Assembly: GCA_050299835.1 (NCBI GenBank)
Contig: JBNKWP010000011.1
Coordinates: 38,640 to 102,639, forward strand
Direction of reading: 5' to 3'
Length of the DNA stretch: 64,000 nucleotides
Origin: JAJDOD01 sp050299835
GTDB taxonomy: Bacteria; Pseudomonadota; Alphaproteobacteria; Rhodobacterales; Rhodobacteraceae
A program made the position numbers and the translations under genes. Under the pieces are notes generated by a model, which saw nothing but the letters and a program-made list of their open reading frames with translations, did no database searches and was not told the origin of the DNA. Below, piece after piece: positions 1 to 8,482 of this stretch; the stretch's first letter is position 1; each line of letters begins with the position of its first letter.

Positions 1-171
1 GTGACACCTGCGCGGCGTCAGCGATGCCAGCCATCGTCGTTGCGTCAATTCCATTCTCGGCGAATAACGTCTTGGCGTGGAAAAGAATTTCATCGCGCCG
101 CTTCGCCTTCTTGCGGCCACGCAGACCTTGCGAGCCCGAGATGTCATCAATCTGCGATCCGGATATGGCCA
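1..171 (-). CDS. TetR/AcrR family regulator, N-terminal part, cut by window edge
   Basis: On the minus strand a frame opens with GTG at 171-169 and stays open to the window edge (57 codons). It shows the start of a TetR-type DNA-binding domain: a basic stretch RGRKKAKRRDEIL followed by AKTLFAENGIDATTMAGIA, which is helix 1 and the entry to the helix-turn-helix. An AGAAAGGA ribosome-binding site lies 6 bases before the GTG and decides the start. The ligand-binding domain is outside the window. The gene is divergent from the polyamine-type ABC operon starting at 281, with a palindrome between them. TetR genes in this position usually repress the neighbour and themselves; that role is inferred. 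Confidence 0.75.
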
Positions 172-204
172 CAACGTGTCCTTTCTTTTTCTACTAAAAT
201 TTTT

Positions 205-230
205 TATTGACTAAAAACTTTAAGTCAATA
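205..230. promoter_or_regulatory. Palindromic operator candidate in the tetR/potA gap
   Basis: A perfect 8-base inverted repeat, TATTGACT and AGTCAATA, is separated by 10 bases in the short divergent gap. The left arm contains TTGACT (207-212), which can serve as a -35 box for the operon, with TACGAA at 229-234 as a weak -10 box. A TetR dimer bound here would cover the promoter. The surrounding bases are AT-rich, unlike the genes on either side. The repeat is seen directly; the binding protein is inferred. Confidence 0.5.
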
Positions 231-280
231 CGAATTAAGCACGGCGCGGCTGAGGCCTGCCAGGATCGTGGGGTCAAGCA

Positions 281-1360
281 ATGATAAAACTGAACTCCGT
301 ATCGAAGACCTATGGCTTCGGCGCCAGCGCATTCGAGGCGCTGAAACGCACCGACCTGAGCATCGGCGAGGGGGAGTTCTTTACACTTCTCGGGCCGTCG
401 GGGTGCGGAAAGACGACCTTGCTTCGGCTGATTGCCGGATTTGTCGCCCCTAGCAGCGGCGAGATCGTTCTGGACGGATCGGCCATCACCCATTTGCCAC
501 CGAACAAGCGGCCCGTGAACACGGTGTTCCAGAACTACGCGCTCTTTCCGCATATGAGCGTGGCGCAGAACATCGCGTTCGGACTTGAAACCCTGGGAAA
601 ATCCCGAACCGAGATCGCGGACGGCGTGGACAGGATGCTGGCGCTGGTCAAGATGGATCACCTGCGCGACCGGCCTATCACCGCGCTTTCGGGTGGACAA
701 CAACAGCGCGTGGCTCTTGCTCGGGCGCTTGCACCGCAGCCTCGTATCCTGCTGCTGGACGAGCCGCTCTCGGCGCTGGACTTGAAGCTGCGCAAGGAAA
801 TGCAAACCGAACTGAAGCGGCTGCAATCCGAGACGGGGATCACCTTCGTGTTCGTCACCCATGATCAGGAAGAGGCCCTGACCATGTCAGATCGAATCGC
901 GGTGATGAATGCCGGAGCGATCCATCAGATCGCCGCGCCGCGAGGCCTCTACGAGGCCCCGTCGGATCGGTTCGTCGCCGACTTCATTGGCGAAAGCAAT
1001 TATCTGGACGCCCGTGTCGTGGCCGAGACCGGGGATGGTCTGGACCTGATCATCGCCGGGCAGCATGAGATCCGGCTGCCGCCACCCTCCGGGACCGGCA
1101 CGGACCTGAGCGCACTGATCCGGCCCGAGATGATCTGCCTCGGCGCACCAGACGGAGACAGCGACTGCATGTGTTTTGAGGGCACGATCCGGGAGGTGGT
1201 CTATCTGGGCACGGACACGCAGGTGCACATGACGCTCGATGATGGGGTGTCCATCGTCGCGCGGCTGCAGAATGCCAACCCGGTCCTGGCCACACTGGCC
1301 AATGGCGAAAGAACCCAGATCAGCGTGCCACGCAAGGCCGTGCGGCTGGTGGCTGCATGA
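281..1360 (+). CDS. potA: ABC transporter ATP-binding protein, spermidine/putrescine type
   Basis: A 359-residue ABC ATPase that would power uptake of a polyamine or similar cation at the inner face of the membrane. Visible motifs are Walker A GPSGCGKT (38-45), Q-loop (Gln84), signature LSGGQ (136-140), Walker B ILLLDE (156-161) and the switch His194. The last ~110 residues match the TOBE-type regulatory domain usual in PotA. It is the first gene of potABCD; the stop codon overlaps the next start (ATGA at 1357-1360). The downstream binding protein resembles PotD, which supports the polyamine assignment, but the exact substrate cannot be read from sequence. Confidence 0.9.
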   Translation: MIKLNSVSKTYGFGASAFEALKRTDLSIGEGEFFTLLGPSGCGKTTLLRLIAGFVAPSSGEIVLDGSAITHLPPNKRPVNTVFQNYALFPHMSVAQNIAFGLETLGKSRTEIADGVDRMLALVKMDHLRDRPITALSGGQQQRVALARALAPQPRILLLDEPLSALDLKLRKEMQTELKRLQSETGITFVFVTHDQEEALTMSDRIAVMNAGAIHQIAAPRGLYEAPSDRFVADFIGESNYLDARVVAETGDGLDLIIAGQHEIRLPPPSGTGTDLSALIRPEMICLGAPDGDSDCMCFEGTIREVVYLGTDTQVHMTLDDGVSIVARLQNANPVLATLANGERTQISVPRKAVRLVAA

Positions 1361-2316
1361 GCCACGCGGCGCAGATGAGCGGTCAAACGCGTGAACCACG
1401 GCGCCTGTCGGATGCCGAAGCCGGACAGCAGAGCGCGGATCACCGCCGCCGATGGCTCCTGTCCTTGCCCGCGCTGTCGATCATCACCGCGCTGTCGCTG
1501 ATCCCGCTGCTGATCGTTTTGGTGTTTTCGTTTCTTCAAAAGGACACCTATGGCGGCGTGGTCTGGGAGTTTTCCGGCGCGGCATGGGGCGAAGTCCTCT
1601 TTCAGCGGGACATTTTCGACGGCACGCTGGGGCTGGCGGATGCGCATCTGTCGATCTTCCTGCGATCGCTGAAGATCTCTGTCATCACGACAATCATGAC
1701 GCTTCTGATCGGTGTTCCCATCGCGTATTTCATCGCAACGCGGCCGAAATCCTCGCGCAATATCTGGCTGTTCCTGATCACCGTCCCGTTCTGGACCAGC
1801 CTGCTGATCCGCACGATCGCGATCCTTGAAATCATCCGCAAGGAAGGGATTGTGAACAAGATCCTGCTGGGTCTGGGCGTTGTCACCGAGCCGGTGCAGT
1901 TCCTGTTCACTGATTTCGCCATCGGCATGGGGATGACCTATGTCTATCTGCCGTTGATGGTTCTGCCGGTCTACGCCTCGGTGGAACGGCTGGACTTTAC
2001 CCTGCTCGAAGCCTGCTATGACCTTTACGCCACGCGCTGGACCGCGTTCCGCCGCGTGGTGCTGCCCTTGATCAAGCCGGGCGTCATCGCGGGTTCCATC
2101 CTGGTCTTCGTGCCCTCGCTGGGCGAATACGTCACGCCCCGCATCCTCGGCGGTGGCGGCAATCTGATGATCGGCAACCTGATCGAACTGCAATTCGGGC
2201 AGGGGCGCAACTGGCCGCTTGGTGCGGCGTTGTCGCTGACCCTGATGCTGATGATCGTCGGCATCCTGGTCTACTACGTCGCGGTCACCGGCAAGGAGGA
2301 GAACGGTCATGGCTAA
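1357..2316 (+). CDS. potB: ABC transporter permease, PotB-like
   Basis: A 319-residue inner-membrane permease with about six hydrophobic segments. The first ~40 residues are hydrophilic and sit before the first membrane helix. The EAA coupling loop is visible in the third quarter (LEACYDLYATRWTAFRRV, then a proline and glycine), which is where the ATPase docks. The start overlaps potA by 4 bases and its 3' end overlaps the next permease gene by 8, so translation of the three genes is probably coupled. The family assignment is firm; the polyamine substrate is inferred from the set. Confidence 0.88.
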   Translation: MSHAAQMSGQTREPRRLSDAEAGQQSADHRRRWLLSLPALSIITALSLIPLLIVLVFSFLQKDTYGGVVWEFSGAAWGEVLFQRDIFDGTLGLADAHLSIFLRSLKISVITTIMTLLIGVPIAYFIATRPKSSRNIWLFLITVPFWTSLLIRTIAILEIIRKEGIVNKILLGLGVVTEPVQFLFTDFAIGMGMTYVYLPLMVLPVYASVERLDFTLLEACYDLYATRWTAFRRVVLPLIKPGVIAGSILVFVPSLGEYVTPRILGGGGNLMIGNLIELQFGQGRNWPLGAALSLTLMLMIVGILVYYVAVTGKEENGHG

Positions 2317-3118
2317 GGCCGGTTCGCCGTTCAACGTCCGCCGGATGCCCGGCATTGCGCCGATTGCGCTGCTGGGGTTCGCCTTCCTCTACATGCCGCT
2401 TTTTGTGCTGATCTTCTATTCGTTCAGCGCCGGGGACGTGCTTGGCCGGTGGGAAGGATTCTCGTGGCGCTGGTACGGCTCCGCGCTGCAGAACGAGCTT
2501 ATAAGGGATGCCGCTTTGCGCTCGTTGATGGTGGCCATTGTGGCAGCCAGTATCGCGACGACGGTCGCCACGATGGCGGGGATCGCGACCACGCGGTCAA
2601 CCACATTCAAGGCGCGCAAATGGGTCTACCTCGTGATTTCGCAGCCGCTGATGGTGCCGGAAATCGTCATGGCCGTAGCGCTGTTGATCCTTTTCGCACT
2701 GATCCGAAACCTGACGGGTGTCAGCGGTCTTGGCTACCTGATCGCGGCCCATACGACCTTTTGCATTCCGTTTGCCTACATGCCCATTCGCGCCCGTCTC
2801 GAAGGCATGGACAGCAACCTCGAAGCCGCTGCCAGCGACCTCTATGCCAATGCCTGGGTCACATTCCGGCGGGTCACCCTGCCGCTGCTGTTTCCGGCCG
2901 TGCTCAGCGGCTTCATGCTTTCTTTTGTGATCTCTCTCGACAATGTGGTGATTTCCCAATTCGTGAAGTCCGCCGGGCAGGAAACCTTGCCCACCTACAT
3001 GCTTGGCCAGTTGCGACGCGGCATTTCACCCGAGGTCTATGCGGTTTCTGCAATGATGCTGACGCTCAGCGTCGTGATCGTTTCGGCCTTCTTCATTCTC
3101 ACCAAAAAGAAAAACTGA
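2309..3118 (+). CDS. potC: ABC transporter permease, PotC-like
   Basis: A 269-residue second permease of the importer with about six membrane helices and the EAA loop EAAASDLYANAWVTFRRVT. It pairs with the PotB-like protein to form the heterodimeric channel. It overlaps potB by 8 bases and is followed after 23 bases by the binding-protein gene. Length and topology are normal for PotC. Confidence 0.88.
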   Translation: MAKAGSPFNVRRMPGIAPIALLGFAFLYMPLFVLIFYSFSAGDVLGRWEGFSWRWYGSALQNELIRDAALRSLMVAIVAASIATTVATMAGIATTRSTTFKARKWVYLVISQPLMVPEIVMAVALLILFALIRNLTGVSGLGYLIAAHTTFCIPFAYMPIRARLEGMDSNLEAAASDLYANAWVTFRRVTLPLLFPAVLSGFMLSFVISLDNVVISQFVKSAGQETLPTYMLGQLRRGISPEVYAVSAMMLTLSVVIVSAFFILTKKKN

Positions 3119-3141
3119 CCTATCCAACAGAGGACCCAACA

Positions 3142-4176
3142 ATGGACAAATCCAAGCTACTGACCTGCGGTGCGGCGTTATTGGCGCTGACCGCGCAGGC
3201 CGCAATTGCCGAGGGCGAACTGAACATCTTCAATTGGGGCAACTACACCTCGCCCGAACTGATCAAGAAGTTCGAAGAAACCTATGACGTAAAGGTCACC
3301 GTGACCGAATACGACAGCTCTGACGCGGCACTGGCCAAGGTCAAGGCGGGCGGTCACGGCTTTGACATTGTCGTGCCGACGCACACTTTCGTCCCGGTCT
3401 GGATCGAGGAAGGGCTGCTGATGGAAACGCGCCCCGACCAGATGGAAAACTTTGCGAATGTCGATCCGCAATGGGTCGATGTGGACTGGGATCCCGGTCG
3501 CCATTACACCGTGCCGTGGCAGTGGGGAACCACGGGAATCCTGGCCCATACCGGCAAGTATTCCGGCGATATTAATACGGCTGCAATCGTCTTCGATACG
3601 CCCGAAGAGCTGTATGGCGAAATCAATGTCGTGCCGGAAATGCAGGACGTGATGAACATCGCCATCTATTATTACGGCGGCGAGCAATGCACCGACGACC
3701 TCGAGTTTCTTAAGAAGGTCCGCGATGGCATGATCGAGGCCAAGAAGGGCTGGATCGGCATCGATTATCCCGCGTTCGAGAAGTTCATAAACGAGGATAT
3801 CCTTGGGTCGATCTTCTGGAACGGCGCATCCATGCGCGTGCGGTCGGACAACGACAAGTTCGCTTACGGCTACCCGAAAGAGGGCTATCCCGTCTGGCAG
3901 GATACGGTGGCGGTTCTGGCCGATGCCCGCAACCCGGAGAATGCCAAGCTGTTCCAGAACTTCATTATGGCGCCTGAGAATGCGGCGCTGATCTCCAATT
4001 TCGCGAGCTACGCGAATGGCATCACGGGGTCTGAAGAATATCTGAAACCGGAACTGATCGGCGCGCCCGAACTGGTCATTCCCGACAATCTCAGGGATGC
4101 GGGCCGGTTCACCAAACTCTGCCCGCCGGAAACGCAGGAACTCTACACACGCATCTGGACTGAAATCCAGAAGTGA
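3142..4176 (+). CDS. potD: Periplasmic polyamine-type binding protein, PotD/PotF-like
   Basis: A 344-residue extracytoplasmic solute-binding protein. The start at 3142 is chosen because AGAGGA lies just upstream and the protein then opens with a clean signal peptide (MDKSKLLTCGAALLALTAQA, cut near residue 23). The mature protein begins with the family's typical FNWGNYTSPELI segment; an open frame further upstream is only read-through from another frame. As the last gene of the operon it is followed by a terminator at 4191-4219. Spermidine or putrescine is the default substrate for the family, but related proteins bind other amines. Confidence 0.88.
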   Translation: MDKSKLLTCGAALLALTAQAAIAEGELNIFNWGNYTSPELIKKFEETYDVKVTVTEYDSSDAALAKVKAGGHGFDIVVPTHTFVPVWIEEGLLMETRPDQMENFANVDPQWVDVDWDPGRHYTVPWQWGTTGILAHTGKYSGDINTAAIVFDTPEELYGEINVVPEMQDVMNIAIYYYGGEQCTDDLEFLKKVRDGMIEAKKGWIGIDYPAFEKFINEDILGSIFWNGASMRVRSDNDKFAYGYPKEGYPVWQDTVAVLADARNPENAKLFQNFIMAPENAALISNFASYANGITGSEEYLKPELIGAPELVIPDNLRDAGRFTKLCPPETQELYTRIWTEIQK

Positions 4177-4190
4177 CACCTGGCAATGAG

Positions 4191-4219
4191 GGCCGGTCGC
4201 GCCGCGATCGGCCTTTTTT
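4191..4219 (+). terminator. Intrinsic terminator of the pot operon
   Basis: GGCCGGTCGCG pairs with CGCGATCGGCC (one G-T wobble), with the inner bases forming the loop, and is followed by six T residues at 4214-4219. It starts 15 bases after the potD stop codon. This is a textbook Rho-independent terminator. Confidence 0.85.
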
Positions 4220-4539
4220 CATCCATTGCGGGCAGGCGCGCGCAATGAGCCGTTGTCGAAAATCACCGCCGGCCCCGGATCGCCCCGGGCCTTCGCCTGG
4301 CAGGCCCAGCGATGGCCGTCCCGCTCGCGTGAGCCGGCGCCAAGGAAGGAGCGAGGAGTCCATTGCTCGCCTATCGGCAAGGGCGCGGCCATACTGATCG
4401 GCGGAGCCTATGCGGTTGATTGGTGAACATCATACGAGTCAAGTGCTTTGACCTTGTTGTGCATCTACCGCACTTTCAAGTTAGCGGAGTGCACCCGATG
4501 TCGGCTGCGCGTCGTTCAACGCAACAAGGCCGGGGGCAC
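4220..4539. other. Gap between pot terminator and LysR gene
   Basis: About 320 bases with no gene I can support. In-frame start codons upstream of the LysR gene exist at 4420 and 4498, but the conserved part of the protein begins later. The gap presumably holds the LysR promoter; no clear -35/-10 pair or palindrome stood out. Confidence 0.4.
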
Positions 4540-5478
4540 ATGATCGGCAAGGAGACCATATCTGACTGGGAGCCGGATATTCGGACCTTGCGTTGCTTTG
4601 TCACTGTCGCGGAAGAACGCAACATCACACGCGCCGCCAACCGTCTGCACATCGCCCAGCCCGCGCTGAGCCGGAAGATCGCCAACCTTGAGCAGGACCT
4701 GAACCTCTCGCTTTTTGAGAGGTCTGTGCGCGGTGTTGATCTGACTCCGGCCGGAAAGATCCTGTTGGATCGCGCCTATGCTATCTTTGGGCAACTGGCG
4801 CAGACTTTCCACGACGTGACGGCCAGTTCAGAACGACCAGCAGGCACTGTGTTCGTGGGAATGCCTCCGACGCCAGGTGAATTCATTGCGCCGCCATTGC
4901 TTCGCAGGGTCAAGAGCGACTTCCCTGAAATCGAGTTGCGGTTTCGTGAAGGGTTCAGCCGCGACCTTGAGAACTGGTTGCTCAACGGCGAGGTCAGTCT
5001 TGCCGTGATGCACAATCCCCCCGAACGTCCCGATATCACCAGCCAGGAAATGCTGGTGGAAAAGCTGCATTTGATCGGGCGGGCCGGGTCGTTGAAAAAA
5101 CCTGCCTACACGCTGGCCGAAGCGGCGGCCTTGCCGCTGGTCATGCCATCGCGGTCGAACTACCTGCGGCTTCTGGCCGATCAGCAGGCCGAAGGTATCG
5201 GGCATAGTTTGAACGTGATCCAGCGTGTCGACGGGATCTGGCACCTCAAGGCGCTGGTGCGCGACGGCCATGGGTTCACACTGCTGACCTTCGGCGGAGT
5301 GCTGACGGAATTCCATCTGGGCACCCTGACCGCGGCACCGATCATCGAGCCGGAAGTGCAGTGGAAACTGTGTTGCGCCATCAAGACCGATCAGACCCGC
5401 AACATGGCGGTACGCGTTGTCAAAGACGCCATTGCGGAGATCGTCGCGGACCTGATTGAACGCAATATCTGGCATTGA
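4540..5478 (+). CDS. LysR family transcriptional regulator
   Basis: A LysR-type regulator with the N-terminal winged helix (LRCFVTVAEERNITRAANRL, then a QPALSRKIANLE recognition region) and a C-terminal effector-binding domain of about 210 residues. The ATG at 4540 is chosen because the protein then has normal LysR length (312 residues) and a G-rich stretch precedes it; starts at 4420 or 4498 would add an atypical leader. It lies just upstream of, and on the same strand as, a TRAP transporter operon, so control of that operon by its substrate is likely. The effector is unknown. Confidence 0.85.
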   Translation: MIGKETISDWEPDIRTLRCFVTVAEERNITRAANRLHIAQPALSRKIANLEQDLNLSLFERSVRGVDLTPAGKILLDRAYAIFGQLAQTFHDVTASSERPAGTVFVGMPPTPGEFIAPPLLRRVKSDFPEIELRFREGFSRDLENWLLNGEVSLAVMHNPPERPDITSQEMLVEKLHLIGRAGSLKKPAYTLAEAAALPLVMPSRSNYLRLLADQQAEGIGHSLNVIQRVDGIWHLKALVRDGHGFTLLTFGGVLTEFHLGTLTAAPIIEPEVQWKLCCAIKTDQTRNMAVRVVKDAIAEIVADLIERNIWH

Positions 5479-5594
5479 TCATGCCGCCACGGCATGGAAG
5501 GCATGTTCAAACAGTATTTTTGGCATGGCTCGTTTTCTGCCAGCTTCCCGCAAGAGCTTCGATCGGAGGGGTCGACTCAATGGGAGGACATACA

Positions 5595-6596
5595 ATGAAG
5601 ACACTCGTTTCTGTCGCGACTCTGGCCGGCGTTCTGGCCAGCGGGGCTTTCGCGGATACCTACAAATGGATCACTTACAAGCCGCAGGGCGCAGGTGATG
5701 CGCAGGCGATCACAACGCAGTGGTTTGCGGACCAGTTCGCGGAGCGCACCGGTGGCAAGCACGACATCGAAATCTATTGGGGTGGCTCGGTCGCCAAGGT
5801 GCGCGAGATCCCCAATGCGCTGGCCGCCGGCGTTGGCAACTTCGGTGATATCGTCACGCCGTATTTCCCCGATCTGCTGCCACTGAACAACGCGGTCGGC
5901 TTCTTCATTCCGCAGCCTATGGACTCGGTCGGCGTCGGTGAGGTGATGGAGGAATGGCATGCGGCCTATCCGCAATACGCCCAGGAAATGGCCCAGCAAA
6001 ACCTGCACGCGGTCGGCTTCCGACCCTTGGAAAGCTACGGGCTGCTCTGTACCAAGCCCGTGACCTCGGTTGCCGAGATGGAAGGCCTGCGCATCCGCTC
6101 CTACGGTTTTGCCTATCCGGCACTGATCGAAGCGATGGGCGCGACGCCGGTTTCGGTTTCGACCTCTGACGCCTACGAGGCGCTGCAACGGTCGGTCATC
6201 GACTGCACGCCTATCGGCCCGGCGCTGGCCCGTGGCTGGAAGTATGACGAGGTGGCGAAATACTATATCGAGGTGCCCTTTGGCGCATCCTTTGGCCACA
6301 TCATTGCGATGAACCTCGACACCTACAACGCCATGGACGACGAGACCCGCGCCGTGGTGGATCAGTTGGGCCATGACTACCTGATTGAATACAGCAACAT
6401 GCTGGAACAGGACGCCGCCCGCGTGCGCGATCTGTGGAAAGGCGATCTGGGCGTGGAGGTCATTGACTTCCCGGCGGGAGAGCTTGAGGCGCTGGTCAAC
6501 AATCCCAAGGTTCAGGCAGTGCGCGAAGAGTGGGTCGAAAAGGCCAAGGCTCTGGACGTGCCTGTGGATGATGTTGTCGCAAGGCTGAAGTTCTGA
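5595..6596 (+). CDS. dctP: TRAP transporter substrate-binding protein DctP
   Basis: A 333-residue periplasmic binding protein of the DctP family. GGGAGGA lies 6 bases before the ATG at 5595, and the protein then begins with a signal peptide ending near residue 20 (ASGAFA). DctP proteins bind organic acids through a conserved arginine in the second half of the protein; the region around EMEGLRIRSYGFAYPAL fits that site. It opens the dctPQM block and is followed by a very stable hairpin (6607-6632). The ligand is not evident; the downstream enzymes suggest a carboxylated or aromatic-derived acid. Confidence 0.9.
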   Translation: MKTLVSVATLAGVLASGAFADTYKWITYKPQGAGDAQAITTQWFADQFAERTGGKHDIEIYWGGSVAKVREIPNALAAGVGNFGDIVTPYFPDLLPLNNAVGFFIPQPMDSVGVGEVMEEWHAAYPQYAQEMAQQNLHAVGFRPLESYGLLCTKPVTSVAEMEGLRIRSYGFAYPALIEAMGATPVSVSTSDAYEALQRSVIDCTPIGPALARGWKYDEVAKYYIEVPFGASFGHIIAMNLDTYNAMDDETRAVVDQLGHDYLIEYSNMLEQDAARVRDLWKGDLGVEVIDFPAGELEALVNNPKVQAVREEWVEKAKALDVPVDDVVARLKF

Positions 6597-6606
6597 ACGT
6601 AGCGCG

Positions 6607-6632
6607 CCGGTGCGGAGGAGACTCTGCACCGG
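6607..6632 (+). other. Intercistronic hairpin with GAGA tetraloop between dctP and dctQ
   Basis: CCGGTGCGGAG pairs with CTCTGCACCGG (11 base pairs, one G-U) and closes on a GAGA tetraloop of the GNRA class. It begins 10 bases after the dctP stop, has no T tract, and the dctQ ribosome-binding site (GGAAGGAG) follows. Such structures usually protect the upstream part of the transcript, giving more binding protein than permease. Confidence 0.7.
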
Positions 6633-6650
6633 GCCGGAAGGAGCGATCCG

Positions 6651-7175
6651 ATGGACTCCATTCTACGCCTGCGCGCGGGCTTTGGCCGCGTGCTGACCCT
6701 GTGCGGTCTTGGGGCGGGCTTTGCCCTGCTGGCCGTTATGGTTCTCGTCGTGGCGAATGCTTTGCTGCGATACCTGTTCAATGCGCCCATAGCCGGAACG
6801 CTTGAGGTGACGGAAGGAGCGCTGCCGATCATCGTGTTCCTGTCGCTGGCCATGACCCAATACGAGGGCGGCCACATCAAGGTTGTGTTGCTCACCCGCA
6901 ATCTGCCTGCGGGCGTACGTCGCGCCGCGGTCGTTTTTGCGATGCTGGCGGGGGCATTTCTGTTTGCGTGGGCGACCTATGCGGGATGGACGCTGACCGT
7001 CAAATCCTTCGCCATCGGCGAGATCGAGCGCGGGTCCATCCGCTATCCGCTGTGGCCGATCAAGGGCGCAATCGCCTTTGGTATGGCGCTGCTGACCCTG
7101 CAATTCCTGCTTGATGCTGCGCTGGCAGCACTTGGCGGCACCTTGCCCGACGCCGAACCGGAGGAAATAGAATGA
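6651..7175 (+). CDS. dctQ: TRAP transporter small permease DctQ
   Basis: A 174-residue protein with four hydrophobic segments, the usual DctQ layout. A strong GGAAGGAG ribosome-binding site precedes the ATG. DctQ is the small membrane subunit that pairs with DctM. It overlaps dctM by 4 bases (ATGA at 7172). Confidence 0.88.
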   Translation: MDSILRLRAGFGRVLTLCGLGAGFALLAVMVLVVANALLRYLFNAPIAGTLEVTEGALPIIVFLSLAMTQYEGGHIKVVLLTRNLPAGVRRAAVVFAMLAGAFLFAWATYAGWTLTVKSFAIGEIERGSIRYPLWPIKGAIAFGMALLTLQFLLDAALAALGGTLPDAEPEEIE

Positions 7176-8482
7176 GCAACCTGGCGATCGGACTGCTCGG
7201 CACCGCTGGGCTTTTTGCGGGCATCTTGATGGGCGTCAATGTCATGGTGGTGCTTGGGCTTGTGGGCGCGCTTGGCCTTGCCGCGCTGGTGGGCTTCGAC
7301 GCCTCGACGGCTTTGCTGTCGACTGTATTCTTCGACACGACCCATTCCTTTCACTTCTCGGTCATTCCGCTGTTCCTGCTGATGGGCTTTTTCGCCATGC
7401 GGGCGGGGTTGGGAGAAGACCTGTTTGAGGCTGCCTCCAAATGGTTGGGGGGCCTGCGCGGCGGTCTTGCGATTTCAACGACGCTGGGGGCTGCGGCCTT
7501 TGGAGCGGCCTCGGGGTCTTCCGTTGGCACCGCGACCGTGTTTACCAAACTGGCTTTGCCGCAGATGCTCGATCGCGGCTATGACAAGAGCCTGGCTTCC
7601 GCGTCAATCGCCATAGCAGGCACGCTGGCTGTGATGATCCCGCCATCGGCGCTGGTGGTTGTGTACGGTATTCTGACCGACAGTTCGATTGGCGCTTTGC
7701 TGATCGCGGGCTTTATTCCGGGCATTTTGTTTGCGCTGATCCTGTGTCTTGCGATCTGGATCCGGGTGCGGATGAACCCGGAACTGGCCCCGATGGAAAC
7801 CGCGCGATTCACGCTGAGGGAAAAGATCCTGTCGCTGCGCATGGCCGGGCCGCTGGTGCTGATCATCGTGGCGATTGTTTCGGGTCTCTACCTTGGCATT
7901 TTCACTCCGACTGAGGCGGGGGGCATCGGGGCGATGCTGACCTTTATCCTCGCGCTGATCCGGCATCGCGGGTTCAAGGGGATCGAGATGCGCGATACCT
8001 TGCTTGAAACGATGCGCACCACGGCGATGATTTTTGCCATCCTGATGTGCGCGTTGGTGTTCTCCAAGTTCCTCGCCTTGTCCGGAATGACCAATGCCGT
8101 GGGTGGGTTCCTGACCGGGCTGGACGTCAACCGTTGGGTCATCGTTTTTCTGGTGGCGCTGATCTACCTGGCCCTTGGGATGCTGATGGACGCCCCGGCA
8201 CTGCTCGCGATCACGCTGCCGATTACTCATCCGGTAATGATGGACCTTGGCTTTGATCCGGTTTGGTTCGGCATTTTCGTGGTGCTGCTGGTCGAGATCG
8301 GCGCGGTGACGCCGCCGGTGGGGATCAACTGTTTCGTTGTGCAATCGGCGTCTGCGGGGCGCGTCCGCCTTGAGGATGTGTTCCGCGGGTTGCTGCCCTT
8401 CGTGCTGGCGGGTTTCGTGATGCTGGTGCTGCTCTGCATCTTTCCGCAGATCGCGCTATTCCTGCCGGAGAGCATGCAGTGA
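7172..8482 (+). CDS. dctM: TRAP transporter large permease DctM
   Basis: A 436-residue polytopic membrane protein with about twelve helices; length and the small-residue-rich helices (AAAFGAASGSSVGTATVF and IEIGAVTPPVGINCF regions) are typical of DctM. It forms the ion-driven translocation channel for the acid captured by DctP. Its stop overlaps the GTG start of the next gene, so the enzyme genes downstream are in the same transcript. Confidence 0.9.
   Translation: MSNLAIGLLGTAGLFAGILMGVNVMVVLGLVGALGLAALVGFDASTALLSTVFFDTTHSFHFSVIPLFLLMGFFAMRAGLGEDLFEAASKWLGGLRGGLAISTTLGAAAFGAASGSSVGTATVFTKLALPQMLDRGYDKSLASASIAIAGTLAVMIPPSALVVVYGILTDSSIGALLIAGFIPGILFALILCLAIWIRVRMNPELAPMETARFTLREKILSLRMAGPLVLIIVAIVSGLYLGIFTPTEAGGIGAMLTFILALIRHRGFKGIEMRDTLLETMRTTAMIFAILMCALVFSKFLALSGMTNAVGGFLTGLDVNRWVIVFLVALIYLALGMLMDAPALLAITLPITHPVMMDLGFDPVWFGIFVVLLVEIGAVTPPVGINCFVVQSASAGRVRLEDVFRGLLPFVLAGFVMLVLLCIFPQIALFLPESMQ

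Noticed and set aside
1201..2355. 384-codon minus-strand frame across potA/potB
   Set aside because: It is antisense to two well-defined ABC genes, rich in Asp/Arg/Gln/His with no domain pattern; a typical high-GC shadow.
2449..3141. N-terminal extension joined to PotD
   Set aside because: It is a shadow of potC; the signal peptide begins at 3142 with its own ribosome-binding site.
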